From positions 1-14,006 of the forward strand of contig JBQCIO010000109.1 of assembly GCA_051953655.1 (NCBI GenBank): DNA of 14,006 nucleotides, given 5' to 3'. The position numbers were made by a program, and so were the translations under genes. The DNA comes from JBQCHF01 sp051953655 (GTDB lineage Bacteria; Actinomycetota; Actinomycetes; Motilibacterales; Motilibacteraceae). The notes under the pieces were generated by a model that saw only the letters and a program-made list of their open reading frames with translations, made no database searches and was not told the DNA's origin. Every line of letters starts with the position of its first letter. Positions within the stretch are counted from its first letter, which is position 1. Of this stretch, positions 6,776 to 14,006 are shown piece by piece.

Positions 6776-7612
6776 GTGGCACGCGCGATCGACGCCGAGG
6801 ACGGCGCAGCCGAGGGCAGCACGGCGGATCCCGCCGAGGCCCGCCCGGACCGGCCCGCAGCGCGCGAGGACCTGCCCGTCCAGCTGGCCGAGCACCTGCG
6901 CGCCTGGGTGGGCGCGTGGCCGCCCCGCGAGCCCTTCGACGTCGTCGGCACCGAGCGCCGCGAGCAGCCGGGCTGGGACGGCAGCGTGCAGCGGCTGCTG
7001 GCCGTGCAGGGCCCCGGCATCGGCACGGTGCTCGCCGTGCCGCCCGCCCTGGCCGGCGCGGTGCGCGAGGAGGCCGAGCGGCTCGACCTGTCCGCTCTGG
7101 CGGCGGCGGCCCTCACCTCCGACAGCGCGTCGGAGGAGCAGGAGCGCTACACCGCGGCCGGCCGCCGGCTGCGCCAGCTGCTGCCGGAGCTGTTCGGCTC
7201 ACCGCACAGCATCGTCGGCTTCGCCCCGTTCCGCTGGAGCACCCGGCCCGCCGACCTCCCCGACGCCGGCGAGTGGCTGCCGGTCGACGACCCCCGCGTG
7301 CCCGAGTGGCTGCACCCCTTCCGCGGCCCGGCGCTGGTCCACCTCGACGACGACGGCCGCTGGCTGGCCGGTGTGGGGGTCAAGCGGCACGACCGGCACG
7401 GGCACGAGCTCGCCGTCGTCACCGAGGAGCGCGCCCGGGGCGGCGGGCTGGCCCGCCGGCTGGTCGCCCAGGCCGCCCGCGCGGTGCTCGCCGAGGGCGC
7501 CGTGCCCACCTATCTGCACGCCCCGGACAACCTCCCCTCCGCCCGGGTGGCCGACGCGGTCGGGTTCCCGGACCGCGGCTGGCGCCTGTGGGCCCTCTTC
7601 GAACGTCGCTGA
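6776..7612 (+). CDS. GNAT family N-acetyltransferase
   Basis: 278 aa, cytoplasmic. The C-terminal third is a GNAT fold: beta strand and acetyl-CoA pyrophosphate loop R219-A-R-G-G-G224 (RxxGxG), followed by the helix L-A-R-R-L-V-A-Q-A-A-R-A-V-L, then N-L-P-S-A-R-V-A-D-A-V-G-F (motif B). It transfers acetyl from acetyl-CoA to an amine; the substrate is unknown. The N-terminal about 180 residues do not match anything I recognise and are longer than a minimal GNAT, so they may be a degenerate first GNAT repeat or a substrate domain. I chose GTG 6776 because GAGGAGG lies five bases upstream. The in-frame ATG at 6746 has only weak ribosome-binding sequence and overlaps a CAGGAT -10-like element. 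It is divergent from the AI-2E-family gene; intergenic space is 88 bases. Confidence 0.8.
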   Translation: MARAIDAEDGAAEGSTADPAEARPDRPAAREDLPVQLAEHLRAWVGAWPPREPFDVVGTERREQPGWDGSVQRLLAVQGPGIGTVLAVPPALAGAVREEAERLDLSALAAAALTSDSASEEQERYTAAGRRLRQLLPELFGSPHSIVGFAPFRWSTRPADLPDAGEWLPVDDPRVPEWLHPFRGPALVHLDDDGRWLAGVGVKRHDRHGHELAVVTEERARGGGLARRLVAQAARAVLAEGAVPTYLHAPDNLPSARVADAVGFPDRGWRLWALFERR

Positions 7613-7700
7613 TCGGCGATCACCCCTCCGGCGGCCACCCTCGGCGTGCCAGGCTGCGCACGGGACGGAGCAGCGTGCGGCGACCGGCGCGGGAGGGCAC

Positions 7701-10331
7701 GTGGACGAGACCCGCGTGCACGGCGGCCGGGCCCTCGACGTCCTGCGCCGGCGGGTGCTGGAGCAGGAGGCGCTGCTCGCGCTGGCCCGTTGCGGCCTGG
7801 AGGACCCGGAGCGGGTGCTCCGGCGGGCGTGCGAGCTGACCGCCGCCGTGCTGGGCGTGCCGTGGGTGGAGGTGCTGCGGCTCACCGCCGACGGCACCGT
7901 GCAGCGGCTGGCCCAGAGCGGGCCCGCGCTGCCCGAGGCCGACGGCCCGGGCGCGGTGGCGGCACGCGACGGGCACCCGGTCCGTCCCGACGACGTCGCC
8001 GCCGACCCCACCGTGCCCGGCGGCCGGGAGCTGCTGGCCGCCGGCGTCCGCTCGGCCGCAGCCGTCCCCGTCCGGGACGACGGTCTCGTCTGGGGCGCGC
8101 TGGCCGCCCACGACCGCTCGCCCGGCGCCTTCTCGGCCGCCGACGTGCGGTTCCTGGTGGTGGCGCCCGCGCTGCTGTCCGCGGCCGTGCGAGCCTCCGG
8201 GCTCGAGGCCGAGCGCCGCCATCACGAACGTCGGGCGCTCGACGCGGCCGGCGACGGCCTGGCGCTGCTGGACGCCTCCGGTCGCCTCACCTACGCCAAC
8301 CGCTCGTTCGCCGCGCTGCTGGGCACCACCCCCGCCGAGCTGGTCGGGAAGGACCTGCACGAGGTCGCGCACCACACCCGCCCGGACGGCAGCGCCTACC
8401 CGCGCGAGGAGTGTCCCGTGGTGCAGGCCTGCGCCACCGGCGACCCGCTGGACACCCATCGCCAGCTCATGTTCCGGGCCGACGGCACGCCCGTGCAGCT
8501 GTCCGCCACGGTGCGGCCCGTGCCCGCCGACGGGGGTGCGCGCGGGGTCGTGCTGAGCCTGCGCGACGTCGGCGCCGTCGTGCGCGCGGAGCGGACGCTG
8601 GCCGAGTCCGAGCAGCGTCACCGCACCGTGGTCGACTCGCTCGCCGAGGGCGTCCTCGTGCAGGACGCGCACGGGATCCTCGTGTCCGCCAACCCGGCGG
8701 CGCTGGATCTGCTGCAGCTCACCGAGCGTCAGCTGGTCGGCAGCAGCCCGGACCAGCCCCTCCGCGAGGCCGTGGACGAGGTCGGGACCCGGCTCGCCCC
8801 GGCCGACCTTCCCACCGCGGTGGCCCTGCGCACGGGTCAGCCCGTGCGCGGTCAGGTGCTGGGCATGCGCATCGGCGACGACCTGGCGTGGCTGCGGGTG
8901 AACGCCGAGCCGCTGCGCGAGCCGGACGACGACCGGCCGGCGGGCGTCGTGGCCAGCTTCTCCGACATCACGTCGGAGAGGCGAGCGCTCGCCCTGCTCG
9001 GCGAGTCCGAGCGCCGGTACCGGCTGATGGCGGAGAACAGCTCGGACGTCATCAGCACCAGCCGCGCGGACGGGGTCTACACCTACGTCTCGCCGGCGGT
9101 GCGCCGGATCCTCGGCTGGGAGCCGGAGGACCTGCTCGGGCGGCGCCCCAGCGACTTCCTCCATCCCGACGACGTCCGGTCCTCGATCGCCCGGCGGGAC
9201 GAGGTGCTCGAGCGGCGCGCGGACACCGGCAGCGTCGAGGCGCGCTTCCGGCTTCCGGACGGCAGCTACCGGTGGGTGGAGATCACCGGGCACCTGGCGC
9301 AGGGCGACCGGGGCGAGCCGGAGCTGCACGCGGCTCTGCGGCTGATCGAGGAGCGTCGGGCCGCGGAGGCGGCGCTGCGGGCCAGCGAGGAGCGCTTCCG
9401 CCAGGCCATGGAGCACGCCCCGCTCGGGACGGCGCTGCTGGACCTCGAGGGGCGGCTCACCGACGTCAACCGGGCCCTGTGCGACCTGCTCGAGCGGGAG
9501 CGGGCGGAGCTGCTCGGCCGGCCGCTGGCCGGCTTCCTCCACCCGGGCGACGTCGACGCCGACCGCGAGCTGGTCCGCCGGCTGCTCGCCGGGGACGTCG
9601 CCGACGTCCGGCACGAGCAGCGCTTCCTGCTGCCCGGCGGCCAGACCCTCTGGGCCCGGGTGACCCGATCGGTGCTGCGGGACGAGACGGGGGCACCCGT
9701 CCAGGTCGTGGCCCAGGTGGAGGACGTCACCGCGGACCGCCAGGCGCGGCAGACCCTCACCGCGCAGGCGCTGCACGACCCGCTCACCGGGCTCGCCAAC
9801 CGCGTGCTCGCCGAGGACCGGCTGGGCACATCCCTGGCCCGCAGCGCCCGGACCGCGCGCCCGGTCACCGTCCTGTTCTGCGACCTCGACGGCTTCAAGG
9901 CGGTGAACGACGAGCTCGGGCACGGCGTCGGCGACGAGGTGCTGCGGCAGGTGGCCGGCCGGCTCGGCCGGGCCGTGCGCGACCGGGACACGGTCGCCCG
10001 GCTGGGTGGGGACGAGTTCCTGGTGGTGGCCGAGGATCTCGACGCCGAGGGCCGAGAGCACCTGGTGTCCCGGCTGCGGGCCGCCGTGGCCGAGCCGATC
10101 GAGCTCTCCCCCGCCCCGCGCCCCGCCGACGCCGGGAAGCCGGCGCCCCCGCCGGTCCGGCTCGGCCTGAGCGTCGGGATCGCGACGACCGTGAGCAGCT
10201 CCGGCGCACCTTCCGCCGACCACCACGCGAGGGAGGCGGTGGACCTGGTCCGGCGGGCGGACGCGGCGATGTACGAGGACAAGCTGCGCCGGCGCGAGGT
10301 CGGCGGGCAGCCCGGGCCGCGAGGTTCATGA
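7701..10331 (+). CDS. GAF-PAS(x4)-GGDEF diguanylate cyclase
   Basis: 876 aa with no membrane segment, so a soluble sensor. Domain order: GAF (about 17-165); PAS1 (about 181-290, with A-N-R-S-F-A-A-L-L-G); PAS2 (about 307-425); PAS3 with PAC (about 438-555, F-L-H-P-D-D and S-Y-R-W-V-E-I-T-G); PAS4 (about 565-685, F-L-H-P-G-D); GGDEF (about 687-860). The cyclase site reads L-G-G-D-E-F (GGDEF at 769-773) with D-L-D-G-F-K supplying the first metal ligand, so synthesis of c-di-GMP from two GTP is expected. R760-D-R-D763, five residues before GGDEF, fits the RxxD product-inhibition site. There is no EAL domain. PAS ligands (haem, flavin or none) cannot be told. GTG 7701 was chosen for GGGAGGG four bases upstream. 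The 88-base gap after the GNAT gene holds a CAGGCT -10-like element, so it may have its own promoter. Confidence 0.92.
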   Translation: MDETRVHGGRALDVLRRRVLEQEALLALARCGLEDPERVLRRACELTAAVLGVPWVEVLRLTADGTVQRLAQSGPALPEADGPGAVAARDGHPVRPDDVAADPTVPGGRELLAAGVRSAAAVPVRDDGLVWGALAAHDRSPGAFSAADVRFLVVAPALLSAAVRASGLEAERRHHERRALDAAGDGLALLDASGRLTYANRSFAALLGTTPAELVGKDLHEVAHHTRPDGSAYPREECPVVQACATGDPLDTHRQLMFRADGTPVQLSATVRPVPADGGARGVVLSLRDVGAVVRAERTLAESEQRHRTVVDSLAEGVLVQDAHGILVSANPAALDLLQLTERQLVGSSPDQPLREAVDEVGTRLAPADLPTAVALRTGQPVRGQVLGMRIGDDLAWLRVNAEPLREPDDDRPAGVVASFSDITSERRALALLGESERRYRLMAENSSDVISTSRADGVYTYVSPAVRRILGWEPEDLLGRRPSDFLHPDDVRSSIARRDEVLERRADTGSVEARFRLPDGSYRWVEITGHLAQGDRGEPELHAALRLIEERRAAEAALRASEERFRQAMEHAPLGTALLDLEGRLTDVNRALCDLLERERAELLGRPLAGFLHPGDVDADRELVRRLLAGDVADVRHEQRFLLPGGQTLWARVTRSVLRDETGAPVQVVAQVEDVTADRQARQTLTAQALHDPLTGLANRVLAEDRLGTSLARSARTARPVTVLFCDLDGFKAVNDELGHGVGDEVLRQVAGRLGRAVRDRDTVARLGGDEFLVVAEDLDAEGREHLVSRLRAAVAEPIELSPAPRPADAGKPAPPPVRLGLSVGIATTVSSSGAPSADHHAREAVDLVRRADAAMYEDKLRRREVGGQPGPRGS

Positions 10332-10372
10332 ACGCCCGAGGGCTGGTGGTCGAGCGGCCGGTCGTGATTGGG

Positions 10373-10386
10373 TGAGAGCGCTCTCA
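10373..10386. promoter_or_regulatory. LacI-family operator palindrome
   Basis: TGAGAGCGCTCTCA is a perfect 14-bp palindrome, 41 bases before the GH1 start. It closely resembles the TGGGAGCGCTCCCA operator of CebR, the LacI-family repressor of cellobiose uptake in Streptomyces, differing at one symmetric position per half. The LacI-family gene is two genes on in the same operon, so autoregulation together with the glycosidases is the natural reading. The match is seen; binding is inferred. The rest of 10332-10427 shows no clear -35/-10 pair. Confidence 0.8.
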
Positions 10387-10427
10387 TGACACCGCACGCC
10401 CGTCACCACCCGCAGGAGGAGCACAGC

Positions 10428-11816
10428 ATGGTCGAGTTCCCCGAGGGCTTCCTCCTCGGAGCCGCCACCTCGTCGTACCAGATCGAGGGGGGTGCGGCCG
10501 AGGGCGGCCGCGGCTCGTCCATCTGGGACGACCTGTGCCGGGTGCCCGGGGCGATCGCGGACGGCTCCGACGGCTCGGTCGCGGCCGACCACTACCACCG
10601 CTGGCGCGAGGACGTCGCGCTGATGAAGGACCTGGGCCTGCAGGCCTATCGCTTCAGCATCGCCTGGCCGCGCGTGCAGCCGGGCGGCAAGGGGCCGCTC
10701 AACCCGGAGGGCGTCGCGTTCTACGACCGACTGGTGGACGCCCTGCTGGAGAACGGCATCGCCCCGTTCGCCACGCTCTACCACTGGGACCTGCCCAGCG
10801 AGCTGCAGGCCGCCGGCGGCTGGCCCGAGCGCGACACCGCCGACCGGTTCGCCGACTACGCCGCCGCGATGGCGGAGGGCCTGGGCGACCGGGTGGGGAC
10901 CTGGGCCACCCTCACCGCGCCGTGGTGCTCGGCCTGGCTGGGCTACGGCGCCGGCGTGCACGCGCCGGGCGTCCGCGACCACGGGCTCGCGGTGCAGACC
11001 GCGCACCACCTGCTGCTGGGGCACGGCCGGGCCGTCGCCGCCATGCGCGCGGTGCGGCCCGAGGCGCAGCTGGGGATCGTCTGCAACTTCCTCCCGGTGC
11101 GACTCTCCGACGGCGCGTCGGAGTCAGCGCAGCTGGCCGCCTCACGCGTGGACCAGACGATCAACCAGTGGTTCGCCGGTGCGGCGCTCGACGGCCGCTA
11201 CCCGGAGGACCTGTCGGCCTACCTCGCGCCCGCGCTGGACGAGGTGCTGCGGGAGGGCGACCTGGCCGAGATCGCCCAGCCGCTGGACTGGTTCGGCGTC
11301 AACTACTACAACGACGGCTTCTTCACCGAGGCGAGCACCCCGGGCCGGGACGACGAGGGCAGCTTCCCCGGCGCCGGCGCCCTGGCCGGGGTCGAGCCCG
11401 AGGTGCGCACCGACATCGGCTGGCCCATCACCCCCGAGGGGCTGGGGGCGCTGCTGCGCCGGCTGCGCGAGGAGCACCCCACGCTGCCGCCGGTCTACAT
11501 CACCGAGAACGGCGCCGCCTACGACGACCCGACGGGCCCGGACGGCAGCATCGACGACGCCCGCCGGGTCGCGTTCCTCGACGCCCACCTGCGCTCGCTG
11601 CTCGAGGCCGTGCAGGACGGCGTCGACGTCCGCGGCTACTTCGCCTGGTCCCTCATGGACAACTTCGAGTGGGCCGAGGGCTACCGGATGCGCTTCGGCA
11701 TCGTCCACGTCGACTACGAGACCCAGCGCCGCACGCCGCGGCGCAGCGCGCTCTGGTACCGCGACGTCATCCGGCAGCACGCACTGCCGACGGACCCCGT
11801 CGCATGGCCGGAGTGA
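10428..11816 (+). CDS. GH1 family glycosidase lacking the acid/base glutamate
   Basis: 462 aa, the usual size of a soluble GH1 (beta/alpha)8 barrel, with no signal peptide. The -1 subsite is largely intact: SYQIEG (Q18), YHWDLP (H119, W120), NYY (292-294), nucleophile I-T-E-N-G (E360), W407 and NFEW (E414, W415). The normal T-L-N-E-P acid/base motif instead reads T-L-T-A-P (162-165 region): Asn is T163 and the catalytic acid/base Glu is A164. Codons are acc and gcg at 10914-10919. Flanking residues (P-W-C-S-A-W-L-G-Y-G) are canonical, so this is not misalignment. An ordinary beta-glucosidase reaction should be severely impaired; activity on substrates with good leaving groups, transglycosylation or a binding role remain possible. 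AGGAGGA lies seven bases before the ATG. Likely controlled by the palindrome at 10373 and overlaps the LacI gene. Confidence 0.93.
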   Translation: MVEFPEGFLLGAATSSYQIEGGAAEGGRGSSIWDDLCRVPGAIADGSDGSVAADHYHRWREDVALMKDLGLQAYRFSIAWPRVQPGGKGPLNPEGVAFYDRLVDALLENGIAPFATLYHWDLPSELQAAGGWPERDTADRFADYAAAMAEGLGDRVGTWATLTAPWCSAWLGYGAGVHAPGVRDHGLAVQTAHHLLLGHGRAVAAMRAVRPEAQLGIVCNFLPVRLSDGASESAQLAASRVDQTINQWFAGAALDGRYPEDLSAYLAPALDEVLREGDLAEIAQPLDWFGVNYYNDGFFTEASTPGRDDEGSFPGAGALAGVEPEVRTDIGWPITPEGLGALLRRLREEHPTLPPVYITENGAAYDDPTGPDGSIDDARRVAFLDAHLRSLLEAVQDGVDVRGYFAWSLMDNFEWAEGYRMRFGIVHVDYETQRRTPRRSALWYRDVIRQHALPTDPVAWPE

Positions 11817-12886
11817 CCCTGGAGGAGGTCGCGGCCCGCGCCGGCGTCTCCCGGGCCACCGTCTCCCGGGTCGTCAACGGCGACCCGCGGGTGAACGAGG
11901 AGCGCGCCGGGGCGGTGCAGCGGGCCATCACCGAGCTGGGCTACGTCCCCAACCCCGCCGCGCGGGCGCTGGTCCGACGCCGCACCGACTCGATCGCCCT
12001 CGTCGTGTGCGAGTGCGACCAGGCCCTGTTCGGCCACCCGTTCTGGACCCGCGTCATCCGCGGCGTCTGCGACGGCGCCGCGGAGACCGACCAGCAGCTG
12101 GTCCTGCTGCTGTGGCAGACCCACGACGACGCCGCCCGGATCGAGCGCTACCTCGCCGGCCGCCATGTCGACGGCGTGGTCTTCATCGGCCTGCACGGCG
12201 ACGACGCCATGCCGGTGCGGCTGCAGCGGGCCGGCCTGCCGGTCGTGCTGGGTGGACGGCCCTTCGGCGCCCCGACCAGCGCGTCGGCCGGCGACACGGC
12301 CGGCGACCCGGCCGGCGACTCGACCAGCGACCCGGCGGTGCCCTACGCCGACTGCGACAACCGCGGCGGCGCCCGCGCCGCGGTGGAGCACCTGGCCGGC
12401 ACCGGGCGCCGGGTGGTGGGAACCGTGACCGGGCCCACCGACACGACGGCCGGCATCGACCGGCTCGACGGCTGGCGCGACGGGGCGGCCGCCTGCGGCC
12501 TGGACGCCTCCGCGGACCTCGTGGCCGAGGGCGACTGGACCGCCGAGGGCGGCGAGCGCGCGATGGCCGAGCTGCTCGCGCGCCGGCCCGACCTCGACGG
12601 CGTCTTCGTGGCCAGCGACGTCATGGCCGCCGGCGCGCTGCGGGCGCTCGCGGCCGCCGGGCGGCGCGTCCCCGCCGACGTCGGCGTGGTCGGCTTCGAC
12701 GGCGACGCCCTCCCCGACGGCGCCCCCCGGCCGCTCAGCAGCGTCCACCAGCCGGCCCAGGAGATGGGGGGCACCCTAGTGCGGCTGCTCAGCGCCACGC
12801 TCGCCGGGCAGCGCCCCGACGACGTCCGCTTCCCGGTCCGGCTCGAGATCGGCGCGTCCTCCGCGCCGGTGCGGGGCGAGGCATGA
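11804..12886 (+). CDS. LacI family transcriptional regulator
   Basis: 360 aa. The N-terminal helix-turn-helix T-L-E-E-V-A-A-R-A-G-V-S-R-A-T-V-S-R-V-V (about 5-24) is followed by the hinge N-P-A-A-R-A-L-V-R-R-R and a periplasmic-binding-protein-like sugar domain (D-C-D-N-R-G-G-A; F-V-A-S-D-V-M-A-A-G-A-L; V-G-V-V-G-F-D-G-D). It should repress the operon by binding the palindrome at 10373-10386 until a sugar, probably a short beta-glucoside or oligosaccharide, releases it. ATG 11804 overlaps the GH1 gene by 13 bases; GTG 11813 (357 aa, GTGA overlap) is an equally good start and gives the more typical M-T-L-E-E-V. The stop overlaps the GH3 start as ATGA. Residues 162-177 are a low-complexity insert made by a 12-bp repeat. 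Confidence 0.94.
   Translation: MAGVTLEEVAARAGVSRATVSRVVNGDPRVNEERAGAVQRAITELGYVPNPAARALVRRRTDSIALVVCECDQALFGHPFWTRVIRGVCDGAAETDQQLVLLLWQTHDDAARIERYLAGRHVDGVVFIGLHGDDAMPVRLQRAGLPVVLGGRPFGAPTSASAGDTAGDPAGDSTSDPAVPYADCDNRGGARAAVEHLAGTGRRVVGTVTGPTDTTAGIDRLDGWRDGAAACGLDASADLVAEGDWTAEGGERAMAELLARRPDLDGVFVASDVMAAGALRALAAAGRRVPADVGVVGFDGDALPDGAPRPLSSVHQPAQEMGGTLVRLLSATLAGQRPDDVRFPVRLEIGASSAPVRGEA
12287..12334 (+). repeat. In-frame 12-bp tandem repeat inside the LacI gene
   Basis: Four units of 12 bases: GCCGGCGACACG, GCCGGCGACCCG, GCCGGCGACTCG and a diverged ACCAGCGACCCG. They encode A-G-D-T, A-G-D-P, A-G-D-S and T-S-D-P (residues 162-177). The repeat lies in the effector-binding domain between G-G-R-P-F-G and V-P-Y-A-D-C-D-N, where relatives usually have a short loop. 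Confidence 0.85.
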
Positions 12887-14006
12887 GCCCGCGACCCCTG
12901 CCGTTCCGAGACCCGTCCCTCCCGACCCCCGAGCGGGTGGAGGACCTGCTCGCGCGGATGACGCCCGAGGAGAAGTGCTCCCAGCTGGTGGGCGTGTGGG
13001 TGGACGTCTCCCCCGACGGCGGGGTGGCGCCGCTGATGGACCAGACCATCGGGCAGCTGCCGCCCTTCGAGGAGCTGACCCGGCACGGGCTGGGCCAGCT
13101 GACCCGGGTGTTCGGCACCACCCCGGTGGAACCCGCGGAGGCTGCCGCGGCGCTGGGCGCCACCCAGCGCGACCTCGTCTCCCGCACCCGGCTCGGGATC
13201 CCGGCGGTGGCGCACGAGGAGTGCCTCACCGGCTTCACCGCCTGGAGGGCCTCGGTCTTCCCCACCCCGCTGGCCTGGGGCTCGGCGTGGGACCCGGACA
13301 CCGTGCAGCAGATGGCCGCCGCGATCGGCCGGTCGATGCGCCGCGTCGGCGTGCACCAGGGCCTGGCGCCGGTGCTCGACGTCGTCCGGGACCTGCGCTG
13401 GGGCCGGGTAGAGGAGTGCATCGCCGAGGACCCCTACCTGGTCGGACAGGTGGGCGCGGCCTACGTGCGCGGCCTGGAGGGCGCGGGGGTCGTGGCCACC
13501 CTCAAGCACTTCGCCGGCTACTCGGCCTCGCGCAGCGGCCGCAACCTCGCCCCGGTGCACGCCGGGCCGCGCGAGCGCGAGGACGTCTTCCTGCCACCCT
13601 TCGAGACCGCGCTGCGCGAGGGCGGCGCGCGGTCGGTCATGAACTCCTACGCCGAGGTCGACGGGCTGCCCGCCGCTGCCGACCCGGGGCTGCTGACCGG
13701 GGTCCTGCGCGAGCGCTGGGGCTTCACCGGCACGGTGGTCGCCGACTACTTCGCGATCGCCTTCCTGGTCACCCAGCACGGGGTCGCCGCCGACGACGCC
13801 GACGCCGCGGCCCTCGCCCTGGGTGCCGGCATCGACGTCGAGCTGCCCACCGCACGCTGCTACCTGGACCCGCTGGTGCAGCGGGTCCGGGACGGCCTGG
13901 TGGACGAGGCCCTGGTGGACAGGGCGCTGCGCCGGGTGCTGGCGCAGAAGATCGAGCTCGGCCTGCTGGACGAGGACTGGGACCCCCTCGTCCAGCAGGC
14001 CGGACC
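12883..14006 (+). CDS. GH3 family beta-glycosidase (partial, cut by window end)
   Basis: The first 374 codons are visible with no stop before the window edge. The ATG at 12883 overlaps the LacI stop (ATGA). The visible part is the GH3 N-terminal (beta/alpha)8 domain: P-T-P-L-A-W-G-S-A-W-D (about 127-137), W-G-R-V-E-E ... E-D-P-Y-L-V, the K-H-F motif (K208-H209-F210) and the nucleophile aspartate in V-V-A-D-Y-F-A-I (D288). These residues are intact, so hydrolysis of terminal beta-linked glucose or xylose is expected; the acid/base lies in the missing C-terminal part. There is no signal peptide, so it acts in the cytoplasm on imported oligosaccharides. Substrate (beta-glucoside or beta-xyloside) is undetermined. 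It shares the operon and probably the operator with GH1 and LacI, and could supply the hydrolytic activity that the GH1 may lack. Confidence 0.93.
   Translation, partial: MSPRPLPFRDPSLPTPERVEDLLARMTPEEKCSQLVGVWVDVSPDGGVAPLMDQTIGQLPPFEELTRHGLGQLTRVFGTTPVEPAEAAAALGATQRDLVSRTRLGIPAVAHEECLTGFTAWRASVFPTPLAWGSAWDPDTVQQMAAAIGRSMRRVGVHQGLAPVLDVVRDLRWGRVEECIAEDPYLVGQVGAAYVRGLEGAGVVATLKHFAGYSASRSGRNLAPVHAGPREREDVFLPPFETALREGGARSVMNSYAEVDGLPAAADPGLLTGVLRERWGFTGTVVADYFAIAFLVTQHGVAADDADAAALALGAGIDVELPTARCYLDPLVQRVRDGLVDEALVDRALRRVLAQKIELGLLDEDWDPLVQQAG

Noticed and set aside
8980..8993. Palindrome GGCGAGCGCTCGCC, similar in core to the LacI operator
   Set aside because: It lies inside the PAS/GGDEF coding region, its flanks differ from the operator (GGCGAG against TGAGAG), and such GC palindromes arise easily in this composition.
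7620..10226. 868-aa minus-strand open frame opposite the diguanylate cyclase
   Set aside because: It is rich in G/H/Q/R/V/P with no domain. It is the usual antisense frame left open by high GC.
10368..10427. Upstream start for the GH1 gene at a TTG (20 extra residues)
   Set aside because: It would run through the operator, has no ribosome-binding site, and the extension is unconserved; ATG 10428 has AGGAGGA at good spacing.
12343..13779. 478-aa minus-strand frame opposite the LacI and GH3 genes
   Set aside because: The plus strand encodes recognisable LacI and GH3 domains here; the minus frame has no recognisable motif.

Overview
The window looks like chromosomal DNA from a very high-GC actinobacterium. 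GC is well above 70% by eye and third codon positions are almost all G or C. Two proteins belong to a family known from Actinobacteria beside the tRNA adenosine deaminase gene. Promoter-like TACGGT hexamers sit at spacings typical of actinobacterial, partly leaderless, genes. A Geodermatophilaceae-like host is my guess and cannot be proven here. I see no rRNA, tRNA, CRISPR array, transposase or phage gene.

Left part (1-2381). On the minus strand lie two tandem, diverged copies of a tRNA adenosine deaminase-associated protein, and upstream of them a short Arg-rich hypothetical gene. Hairpins follow the stop codons. The Arg-rich gene ends in a three-copy 24-bp tandem repeat that repeats its own stop-codon region. 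A perfect 17-bp inverted repeat separates it from the divergent uracil phosphoribosyltransferase gene upp, which appears leaderless.

Middle part (2404-7612). Convergent to upp is a minus-strand operon for a three-subunit proton-translocating NAD(P) transhydrogenase (pntAA-pntAB-pntB), with ATGA overlaps at both junctions. Upstream of it, also on minus, is an AI-2E-family membrane protein followed by a strong hairpin terminator. Divergent from that is a GNAT acetyltransferase.

Right part (7701-14006). On the plus strand is a large GAF-PAS(x4)-GGDEF protein with an intact GGDEF site and an RxxD inhibition site. It is followed by a glycoside-utilisation operon: a LacI-type operator palindrome, a GH1 glycosidase, a LacI-family repressor and a GH3 glycosidase. 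The GH3 gene starts at an ATGA overlap and runs off the right edge.

The most notable observation is in the GH1 protein. The near-universal T-L-N-E-P acid/base motif reads T-L-T-A-P, so the catalytic acid/base Glu is Ala and the neighbouring Asn is Thr. The nucleophile and the rest of the sugar-binding site are intact. This may be a natural glycosidase lacking its general acid/base, analogous to plant myrosinases or laboratory thioglycoligases, or a pseudoenzyme with a sensing role. It sits in an intact operon with its own regulator and a second glycosidase that could do the hydrolysis.
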